Below, one piece after another: positions 41,464 to 48,123 of a stretch of DNA of 64,000 bases. Source of the DNA: VRUE01 sp044867925 (GTDB lineage: Bacteria > Actinomycetota > Thermoleophilia > Solirubrobacterales > 70-9); assembly GCA_044867925.1 (NCBI GenBank), contig JBIOVV010000118.1:49490-113489 (forward strand). Direction: 5' to 3'. The first letter of the stretch is position 1. Every line of letters starts with the position of its first letter. The position numbers and the translations under genes are program-made. The notes under the pieces were generated by a model, which had not been told where the DNA came from, did not search any database, and saw only the letters and a list, made by a program, of their open reading frames with translations.

Positions 41464-41912
41464 CCGGGCCCGACGCGATCACGCGCTTCTCCGGCGAGCA
41501 TTCATTCCTCAGCAACTTTCACCCCTCGCAAGTGCAGTGGATGGGGTTCGAGGTTGCGACGGTCGAGCACGCGTTTCAGCTGGCAAAGACGTTCGACCAC
41601 AGTGCCCGAAGCGCCATTGCCGAGGCGCTGACGCCCTCCAAGGCGAAGAGGCTCGGTCGCGGCGTGCAGCTGCGACCCGGCTGGGAGATCTCAAAGAACG
41701 CGGTCATGGGAGCGCTGCTCGTCCAGAAGTTCACCCGACACCTGGACCTTGCCCAGGCGCTGCTTGCGACCGGAGACGCTGAGCTGATTGAGGGCAACGA
41801 CTGGGGCGACGTCTACTGGGGTGTCTGCCGCGGCCACGGCCACAACCAGCTGGGGTGCCAGCTGATGGAGGTGCGGGCGCTGCTGCGCTCGCTCGCGGGG
41901 AGTGACCGTTGA
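41460..41912 (+). CDS. NADAR (YbiA-like) domain protein
   Basis: A 150-aa single-domain protein with ITRFSGEHSFLSNFHPS, TVEHAFQLAKTF, EGNDWGDVYWGVCRGHGHN and QLGCQLMEVR, all signature parts of the NADAR/YbiA family. Members act as N-glycosidases on riboflavin intermediates or on ADP-ribosylated guanine in DNA (DarG-like NADAR), and occur in phages and mobile elements. No DarT-like toxin is evident nearby, so if it reverses ADP-ribosylation the writer would be elsewhere. Coupled to both neighbours by 4-nt overlaps. Confidence 0.85.
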   Translation: MTGPDAITRFSGEHSFLSNFHPSQVQWMGFEVATVEHAFQLAKTFDHSARSAIAEALTPSKAKRLGRGVQLRPGWEISKNAVMGALLVQKFTRHLDLAQALLATGDAELIEGNDWGDVYWGVCRGHGHNQLGCQLMEVRALLRSLAGSDR

Positions 41913-42268
41913 GCGCCGCGGTCGCCCCGTCTTTGCAATGCGCGGAATGGAGGTTTGAGGTGGCGAGTAAGAAGAAGCCGAGACGGAGCGAAGCGGGCAT
42001 GAGCGAGGAAGTCCAGATCCGCCGTGTGCGCGCCTGCGTTAGGCGCGAGTTCGTCGGCGGCGGGGAGGACCTGACGTTCGAGGCGTGGGTTGATACCTGC
42101 ATCCAGGACGTCGACGCCGCATGCGATATCGCCCAGCGGATGCTCGACCAGGCCCCCGACGCCTACACCGAGAACGAACACGACCCCGAATTTGTGGAGC
42201 AGTACACGATTCTCGACACCGAGACGTTCAGGAGAGAACTCGATCGCGTACTAGCGGAGGACCGCTGA
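41909..42268 (+). CDS. Unknown acidic protein
   Basis: A 119-aa protein from TTG 41909 (TTGA shared with the NADAR stop). A later ATG (MSEEVQIRR, 41999) could be used instead. Helical and acidic after residue 50 (DVDAACDIAQRMLDQAPDAY, ETFRRELDRVLAE). No family recognised. Ends sharing a base with the next start. Confidence 0.5.
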   Translation: MSAAVAPSLQCAEWRFEVASKKKPRRSEAGMSEEVQIRRVRACVRREFVGGGEDLTFEAWVDTCIQDVDAACDIAQRMLDQAPDAYTENEHDPEFVEQYTILDTETFRRELDRVLAEDR

Positions 42269-42531
42269 TGCTCGCGTCCCCCGACACGGCGGAGTCCGAA
42301 CCTTGCGCCGTGCGGGTCCGTCGACACGGCGAGCCACGACACCGGCTCCTGGGCAAGGACGGCCCCTGCTCGCTGTGGAGCGGCGCGCTCGTCTTCGCCA
42401 GCGAGGCGGCTGCAAAAACTCGCGCGCTCGCGGAGCTCGAATCTGAAGCCGCCTATAGCTCTGCCCAGGTGGTCGCGGTTGCATCCCATCGCGTCCTCGG
42501 GCGGATCTGGATCGAGCGACGGAGTCGCTGA
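42268..42531 (+). CDS. Small unknown protein
   Basis: An 87-aa protein from ATG 42268, coupled to the preceding gene (TGATG). It has a strand pattern PCAVRVRRHGEPRHRLL and VFASEAAAKTRALAEL, then a hydrophobic end. No family recognised. Confidence 0.5.
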   Translation: MLASPDTAESEPCAVRVRRHGEPRHRLLGKDGPCSLWSGALVFASEAAAKTRALAELESEAAYSSAQVVAVASHRVLGRIWIERRSR

Positions 42532-42640
42532 CGCGGGCAGCGGTTCCACGTTGCGGGGCGATGCGCGTGTGACGAAGAGAGCAGATGGTCCAGGCCGGCT
42601 TCGCTGCCGGCACGGGCGAGTGAGATGAAGGAGGTGCGAC

Positions 42641-42922
42641 ATGGCGCTTCGGCCCATTGGGTCGACTGCCAGGTTCTTCCTGACCAGGTATTGGCAGAGG
42701 ACCGCGATCGGCCCCTACGTGGTTACGACCGCCGAGGTTCGGCGAGACGTCTTCGAGACGTCCGTGACTTGGGGGGACGGAGGTCCAGAGGTCGATGTAT
42801 TCGGTTCCGGCAGGTCGTTCGATCAGGGTTCTGCCGAAGAAACGCACACCGCGCTCTGCAATGTCATTGAGCGCGCGATCGGTCGCCCCGCAATGGTCGA
42901 CTTTCCACCCCCCGCCGCATAG
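42641..42922 (+). CDS. Small protein with very strong ribosome binding site
   Basis: A 93-aa protein from ATG 42641, with GAAGGAGGTG at 42626-42635. Strand-rich sequence (SVTWGDGGPEVDVFGSGR) and a final helix (ALCNVIERAIG). No family recognised. A frame on 42625-42870 is a shadow. Confidence 0.55.
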   Translation: MALRPIGSTARFFLTRYWQRTAIGPYVVTTAEVRRDVFETSVTWGDGGPEVDVFGSGRSFDQGSAEETHTALCNVIERAIGRPAMVDFPPPAA

Positions 42923-42973
42923 AGGCGCTCAGCTGAGCCCAAGGGGGTGGCGCAGTTGCCCCCCGGCACGTGA

Positions 42974-43246
42974 ATGGATGCGATGAAGGTCATCGCTGCC
43001 AGTTCGAAGCCCGGATCGGTTGCCGAGTTGACAGCTGCTGGCCTCAGCGGCGAGCAGCAACGCACCGTTAGGCAGCTCGAGCGCGAGGGCGTCTGTGTTG
43101 CCGACACCGTCGAGTTGCTCGGAGGCTGCGGCTGGATCCAAATATTGGACTCCGGCCATCAGCTGCAGGTGACGGTTGACCGAGGTGGCTCGGTCTTGGC
43201 CCTCGAGGGCCCTGGACGGAGGGCAAAGCGCCTCCGAATGCAGTGA
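42974..43246 (+). CDS. Small unknown protein
   Basis: A 90-aa protein from ATG 42974, or from ATG 42983 three codons on. Contains a helix-turn-helix-like stretch (GSVAELTAAGLSGEQQRTVR) and a strand-rich end (WIQILDSGHQLQVTVDRG). It might bind DNA, but the evidence is weak. A perfect hairpin sits at its stop codon. Confidence 0.5.
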   Translation: MDAMKVIAASSKPGSVAELTAAGLSGEQQRTVRQLEREGVCVADTVELLGGCGWIQILDSGHQLQVTVDRGGSVLALEGPGRRAKRLRMQ

Positions 43247-43267
43247 TCGCCGCCATCTGGCGGCGAT
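43246..43267 (+). repeat. Perfect 9-bp hairpin at a stop codon
   Basis: ATCGCCGCC (43246-43254) and GGCGGCGAT (43259-43267) are exact reverse complements with the loop ATCT; the stem starts at the last base of the TGA. No U-tract follows. The gap continues to the AGTTAGGAG before the next start. Confidence 0.6.
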
Positions 43268-43340
43268 GGCGCCCCACGCAGAGCGGGGGGTCTTGGTCCT
43301 CCGCTCTAGCGGTGGGACGAGAAACAGTTAGGAGAACTCA

Positions 43341-44096
43341 ATGCACGACAGTACGAGGGAGCGCTTGCGCGAAATATCTCGCGGAGCTGCCCCGCGAATC
43401 GAACAGCCCGCAGGGATGGCGGTGCAGCTTGCCCCACACCAGGTCGCAGCGGCGGAGTACGCGAGCTTGGCGCCGCGCATGATCCTCAGCGATCACTCCG
43501 GCACAGGCAAGGACTACTGCGCCATCGCGGCGCTAATGGAGGCGGGTCACCGGCCGCTGCTGGTTTCGGCACCCCCGGTCCTGCTGCCCGTGTGGCGTGA
43601 GCACTTCGAGCGAGCCCTCCCGGATTGGAGCGTCGTCGAGTTCGAGCGCTCGGGTGACATCACGCGGGGCACCCTCCGTGGTCCCGATGTGGTCTTGGTC
43701 CGCCATCGTCAGCTATCCAATACCTCGGAGCTCCTCGCGGGGGCGGGCTTCGGAGGCCTGATCTTCGATCAGTGCCAGATGTTGGCCTGTAGTTGGTCGC
43801 GGCTAGCGATCGCAGCCCGGCAGGTGGTCGCGGCATTGCCAGATGAGTCCAGAGTTGTGGCGTCGAGCTCGCAGGCATGGGCGACACCCCGCTGTTTGGC
43901 CAGCGTCCTCGAGTTCTTGGGTCTGCTTGATCGCAATCCGACGATTGCCGCTATCAGGCACAAGCGCAGCTGGGACGAAGTCTCCGAGGCTGCCGAGCTC
44001 CTTGACGAGCTCCGAGGGCAGTGTCTGCTCGCCCGCAGCGCGGATTCCGTGCTGGCTCTTCTGGCCGGCGACGGGGCTTGTCCTCTTGTCGGCTGA
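43341..44096 (+). CDS. Degenerate superfamily 2 helicase domain 1
   Basis: A 251-aa protein. HQVAAAEYA (Q-motif region), MILSDHSGTGKDYCAIAAL (Walker A with GTGKD in place of GKT), LLVSAPPVLLPVWREHFER (motif Ia), and GGLIFDQCQML (motif II, where the DEAH acid pair is missing) follow the order of the first RecA-like domain of SNF2/SF2 helicases. Motif III is SSSQAWAT. Domain 2 is absent. It should not hydrolyse ATP. Its end overlaps the UvrD-like gene by 11 nt, hinting that the two products act together. Confidence 0.7.
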   Translation: MHDSTRERLREISRGAAPRIEQPAGMAVQLAPHQVAAAEYASLAPRMILSDHSGTGKDYCAIAALMEAGHRPLLVSAPPVLLPVWREHFERALPDWSVVEFERSGDITRGTLRGPDVVLVRHRQLSNTSELLAGAGFGGLIFDQCQMLACSWSRLAIAARQVVAALPDESRVVASSSQAWATPRCLASVLEFLGLLDRNPTIAAIRHKRSWDEVSEAAELLDELRGQCLLARSADSVLALLAGDGACPLVG

Positions 44097-46035
44097 TGTT
44101 GGCGGCGCGGTCGTCGACAAGGATCTGTTCGTCGAGGCACTGGCGAGTCTCGACCCTCATCAGCGCCTTGCGACCACGGCGCCACCGGGACCGCTGCTGG
44201 TAGTTGCCGGCGCCGGCGCCGGGAAGACCCGGGTCTTGACCCATCGTGCCGCCTGGATGGTGGCCCGGGGCGGATTTGACGCCTCGGAGGTCTTGGCGGT
44301 CACGTTCACCAACAAGGCCGCCCAGGAGATGGCCGATCGACTCCAGCGGCTGCTGGGCGACCTGGCGGGCGAGATGACGATCGGGACGATTCACTCGATC
44401 TGTCACCGGATGATCCGCCCCTACGCCGAGAGGCTGAATCGAAGTGGCGCATTCTCGATTTTGACCGAGCGAGACAGCTGCCGCCTCCTGGACATCGCGC
44501 GCAGCGATGCCGGCGGCATCCTGACCCGCGAGCTTTCACCGTCGACGCTCCATGGGCACATCTCAATGTCCAAGGCTCTCTTTTACACGCCGGCGCGCCT
44601 CCGATCGCTGAAGCTCGAGCTCCATCGCGAGGTCGCAGACATCTGGGACCGCTACAAGGAGCTCTGCCGCGAGAGCGACGCGCTTGATTTCAGTGACCTG
44701 ATCGTGGCCGCTACCTGGCTACTCGGTCAGGAGGAGGGCGTGAGGGCCCTCTACCAGCGTCGCTATCAAGCGATCCTCGTCGACGAGTGTCAGGACCTGA
44801 CGAGGATCGAGCGGGAGTGGATCAAGCGACTGGCGGCGCCCGAGTTCAACCTGACTCTGGTTGGCGACGACGACCAGACGGTCTTTGCCTGGCGAGGGGC
44901 GCGATCGGCCTTCATGCTCGACTTCGAGCACGAGTTCGCAGGCGCAGACGTCGTGGTCTTGCCGCTGAACTATCGCTCGGGTACCGAGGTGGTGAGGCAC
45001 GCGAAGCGGCTGATCGATCACGAGCGCCAGCGGATCGCCAAGGACCTTCGCTCGGCGCGACCCGAGCCGGGCACGGTGCGGATTACCGAGTACGCAAACG
45101 AGTGGGAGGAGGCCCACGCTGTCGCCCGGGGGATCAGCGAACTGCAGGAGGAGCGTCAGGTCGACCTCGGAGAGGTCGCAATCCTGATGCGGGGCAACAG
45201 CTATATGGGCCCGATCGAGCAGGCGCTGTCGGAGAGCAGGATCCCCTACGAACTCTTGCGGGGGACGAAGTTCTGGGACCGCGCCGAGATTCGTGATGCT
45301 TTGGCTTTCGCCCAGCTCGCCGCCAATGCCCGGCACCGGGTGGCGTTCGAGCGAGTCGTCCGCCGCTGGCGAGGTATCGGCGAGGAGACGGCGTCTGTCA
45401 TCGCCGGCCACGTGGCTGCCAACGGCCTCACCTTCCTGCAGGGTCTGTCCCGCGCGGGGACGATCGTGGGAATCTCAACCCGCTACGCAGATTCGGCCGA
45501 AGCGCTGGCAAAGCGGGTATCGGTGATTCGATCGCAGGGGCGCAGCGGCCACCTCGTTGACGCCATTCGCCTCTGTGTGGAGTCCACGAACCACGAAGAG
45601 CGGCTTCGAAAGCGCTCCGACCATGCTTCGGTCGAATCGCTTCGGCGCCTGCGCGAGCTCGGTGACCAAGCCGAGCGCTTCGTGGAACACGACCCGACCG
45701 GTGACCTGATGGTGTTCCTCAGCGAGCTCTCGCTTGCCCGCGCCTCGTCGATCAGCACCCGGACCGGAGCGGTGAGCGTCGGCACGATTCACTCAGCCAA
45801 GGGTTTGGAGTGGACCTACACGTTCGTCCTCGGAACGATCGAGGGCGAGTTGCCGGCGGGCAAGGCCGTGATGGAAGGAGATCTCTCCGGCGAGAGGCGG
45901 GTGATGTACGTGGCGATGACTCGAGCTGGCTCGGAGCTGAACGTTTTCTTCCCGGCTCAGCATCGCGGCCGACCTGCGAGACCTTCGCGCTTTATCGCGG
46001 AGGCCCTCGGAGTCTCGGCCGATGCGGACGACTGA
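44086..46035 (+). CDS. UvrD/PcrA-like superfamily 1 helicase
   Basis: A 649-aa protein from TTG 44086 (the frame is open upstream, but that region lies in the previous gene). Motifs in order: ASLDPHQRLA (Q motif), VAGAGAGKTRVL (Walker A, K47), VLAVTFTNKAAQEMADR (Ia), GTIHSICHRMIR, AILVDECQDL (II), LVGDDDQTVFAWRGA (III), LPLNYRSG (IV), VGTIHSAKGLEW (V) and RRVMYVAMTRA (VI). All catalytic residues are present. UvrD/PcrA-type helicases unwind DNA 3'-5' and support rolling-circle replication of mobile elements. It is slightly shorter than typical UvrD. Confidence 0.92.
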   Translation: MSADVGGAVVDKDLFVEALASLDPHQRLATTAPPGPLLVVAGAGAGKTRVLTHRAAWMVARGGFDASEVLAVTFTNKAAQEMADRLQRLLGDLAGEMTIGTIHSICHRMIRPYAERLNRSGAFSILTERDSCRLLDIARSDAGGILTRELSPSTLHGHISMSKALFYTPARLRSLKLELHREVADIWDRYKELCRESDALDFSDLIVAATWLLGQEEGVRALYQRRYQAILVDECQDLTRIEREWIKRLAAPEFNLTLVGDDDQTVFAWRGARSAFMLDFEHEFAGADVVVLPLNYRSGTEVVRHAKRLIDHERQRIAKDLRSARPEPGTVRITEYANEWEEAHAVARGISELQEERQVDLGEVAILMRGNSYMGPIEQALSESRIPYELLRGTKFWDRAEIRDALAFAQLAANARHRVAFERVVRRWRGIGEETASVIAGHVAANGLTFLQGLSRAGTIVGISTRYADSAEALAKRVSVIRSQGRSGHLVDAIRLCVESTNHEERLRKRSDHASVESLRRLRELGDQAERFVEHDPTGDLMVFLSELSLARASSISTRTGAVSVGTIHSAKGLEWTYTFVLGTIEGELPAGKAVMEGDLSGERRVMYVAMTRAGSELNVFFPAQHRGRPARPSRFIAEALGVSADADD

Positions 46036-46079
46036 CCCAGCCGGCCCATGTGGCTGGCGGGTTCGTCGCTCCGACTAGG

Positions 46080-46097
46080 CGGTGGGCTTGCCCACCG
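46080..46097 (+). repeat. Perfect hairpin before the annealase gene
   Basis: CGGTGGGC (46080-46087) and GCCCACCG (46090-46097) pair almost end to end; a realistic loop leaves GGTGG/CCACC. It ends 3 bp before the GAAAGGAG (46098-46106 region) that serves the gene at 46111. Confidence 0.5.
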
Positions 46098-46110
46098 TGA
46101 AAGGAGTGCC

Positions 46111-47094
46111 ATGAACCCAACAACGGTTACCGCGCCCGCGGAGGATCTGCGGACGGCACGTGAGCTTCTGGGTCGCCCCTTTATGCCGGCGGCCGCGGCG
46201 TTCAGGGTGATCTCGGCAAAGGAGGGCAGCCCCCGGGCCGGGATCGCGACGTACCTCAGTCGCACAAGCATCGAAGATCGCCTCGACTTCGTCGTCGGTG
46301 CGGACCACTGGGAGGCTGTCCCGGTTCCCGAGGCCGAATGCGTGAAGTGCGAGTTGACGATCTTCGGGACGATGAAGGCATCCCTTGGGCAAGGATCTGA
46401 TCGCTGGTCCCAGGAGGCCAATGCCTTCAAGCGGGCGGCCAAGGCTTTCGGCGTGGGTCGCTACCTGTACACGCTCGGCCCGATCTGGAAGCCGATCGGC
46501 GAGGGCTCGATGCAAGTGCGGGTTAGCAAACGGTCGTCTTTCATTCCCGACGACCTTGTCGTCCAGCTGCGGAAGGAATACGCCCAGTACCTCAGGGAGG
46601 TTGCGATTCCTAGGTTTGGCTCGCCTCTAGATCACGAAGCGGCCCGCCCGTTGGGCAATGGCGGGGCAGTTGAGACTGCCACTTCGCCGGCGCCGAACCA
46701 CAACGGCAACGGCAACGGAAATGGCGCCCGCAACGGGGGAGGCAAGCCGGAAGCCGTAGCGCCCAATGGAAATGGTGGCGCGCCGGTGGACCCCGAGACC
46801 CGGGACCGCCTTCGCACCGCGATCGAGGCCGGCCACTTCGGCGGCGACGCGGTTTCCAACGTCGCGGAGCTGCTCTATGGGGAGCGGATTACTGATCGGC
46901 TGGCTGCGCCGCAGGTGAGCGACCTGATCGAGGCGATCACCCTCGCCACCGAAGGAGCGTTCACCGATGAAACGCTCGGAGGTCTTGCCTCTCGCGGACT
47001 CGAACAACCAGATCGCGAGGATGCCCGGCAGGAATTCATCGCCTACGTGCTTCGAGTGGCGAAGCGACAGCAGGTGCAGGAGGCCAGGCAATGA
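46111..47094 (+). CDS. Rad52-like single-strand annealing protein
   Basis: A 327-aa protein from ATG 46111. Residues 15-160 match the Rad52/Rad22 (Sak-like) annealase family: GIATYLSRTSIEDRLDFVVG, then HWEAVPVPEAECVKCELTIFG split here, DRWSQEANAFKRAAKAFGVG and RYLYTLGPIW. A low-complexity Asn/Gly linker (about 198-225) and a second helical domain (about 230-327) follow. It would anneal complementary strands during recombination or circularisation. Next to it, overlapping by 4 nt, is a RecB/Cas4-like nuclease, so they look like a Red/RecET-type pair. Confidence 0.87.
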   Translation: MNPTTVTAPAEDLRTARELLGRPFMPAAAAFRVISAKEGSPRAGIATYLSRTSIEDRLDFVVGADHWEAVPVPEAECVKCELTIFGTMKASLGQGSDRWSQEANAFKRAAKAFGVGRYLYTLGPIWKPIGEGSMQVRVSKRSSFIPDDLVVQLRKEYAQYLREVAIPRFGSPLDHEAARPLGNGGAVETATSPAPNHNGNGNGNGARNGGGKPEAVAPNGNGGAPVDPETRDRLRTAIEAGHFGGDAVSNVAELLYGERITDRLAAPQVSDLIEAITLATEGAFTDETLGGLASRGLEQPDREDARQEFIAYVLRVAKRQQVQEARQ

Positions 47095-48035
47095 GCGCCG
47101 TTGCCACAGCACCACCGACGAGAGAGGCCAGCAGCCGTCGAATTCTTCGACGCGAGCCGCGGGCCGAGGCTGGCCCGGTGATCGAGGCCAGTCGGAAGAT
47201 GGCGGGCTCGCTTGAGGTTCCGCTCACCTTGCCGGCGGGCCTGGACACGCTGTCGGCGTCCAGCATCCTGAAGTTCGAGCGGTGTCGGGAGAGCTTCTTC
47301 CGGCATTACGTAAAAAGGGAACGCGAGGTCTCAAACATTAGGATGGCGATGGGCACGGCAGTGTCCAATGCAGTCACGTCTCACCTGGTTGAACGCAGAG
47401 ACAGCAAGGACCCCTCCCTGGCGAGTTTCGTCGAGCGGGCGGCAGCCGAGTTGCAGTCGGAGCTTCGCGGCGTTCGGTGTACCGCTAAGGAGCGCCGTAC
47501 AGGTGAGGAAGCGGTGACGACCGGAGTCGAAGCCTATGCGGTGGAAATCATCCCCAGGCTGGACGAGACCAAGACCGAGATCGTCGCCGTGGAGCGAGAG
47601 ATCCGATTCCGATTCCCCGAAACGGAGTGGTCGGTGGTCGGCTACATCGACATCGAGACCAACGGTCCGATCGCCGACGTCAAGTTCGGGAAAAAACACA
47701 AGAGCAAGTCCGAGGCCGATTTCGGCCTGCAGGCATCCCTCTACACGCTCGGTCGTTTCCTCGAGGGCACTGATCCTTCAGCGGGGTTCGTCATCCACTC
47801 CGGGAGGACGACGACACCGAGGGATGGAAACCGCTGGCGGATCCTGCCTGAAGACGCGCCATCGCCTCGCACGGAGCTCCAGCTCGAGTACCTGATGGCG
47901 CGAATCGCCTCCGTGGCCCGGGGGATCGCGCAGTGCGCAGATACCGGCGACTGGGGTTACGGCACGGAGGGCTGGTGGTGCAGCCCGAACGTTTGTCCGT
48001 ACCACGGCAGCTGTCCCGCCGGCGCACTGCACTGA
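47091..48035 (+). CDS. RecB/Cas4-like Fe-S nuclease
   Basis: A 314-aa PD-(D/E)XK protein. Active-site order: GYIDIETNGPIADVKFG with D187, then D196-V-K198 (the D-x-K of motif III), and LQASLYTLG (Q-x-x-x-Y). Four cysteines, C65 (KFERC) and C297, C302, C308 (WWCSPNVCPYHGSC), are spaced as the 4Fe-4S clamp of AddB/Cas4-type nucleases. It should be an exonuclease making single strands for the Rad52-like partner. The start overlaps the annealase end (ATGA). Confidence 0.87.
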   Translation: MSAVATAPPTREASSRRILRREPRAEAGPVIEASRKMAGSLEVPLTLPAGLDTLSASSILKFERCRESFFRHYVKREREVSNIRMAMGTAVSNAVTSHLVERRDSKDPSLASFVERAAAELQSELRGVRCTAKERRTGEEAVTTGVEAYAVEIIPRLDETKTEIVAVEREIRFRFPETEWSVVGYIDIETNGPIADVKFGKKHKSKSEADFGLQASLYTLGRFLEGTDPSAGFVIHSGRTTTPRDGNRWRILPEDAPSPRTELQLEYLMARIASVARGIAQCADTGDWGYGTEGWWCSPNVCPYHGSCPAGALH

Positions 48036-48036
48036 G

Positions 48037-48069
48037 CAACGCGATCGCGCCCTTCGAGGCGCCGCGTTG
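48037..48069 (+). repeat. Long hairpin after the nuclease gene
   Basis: CAACGCG (48037-48043), bulge ATC, GCGCC (48047-48051), loop, GGCGC (48058-48062) and CGCGTTG (48063-48069) form a 12-bp stem with a three-base bulge. No U-tract follows. The rest of the gap ends in CGGAGGAG before the TTG at 48124. Confidence 0.55.
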
Positions 48070-48123
48070 ACGGGAGGAGCCGCCCCAGCGGTCCCTCCGC
48101 CGCACTCCTGATCGGAGGAGCAC

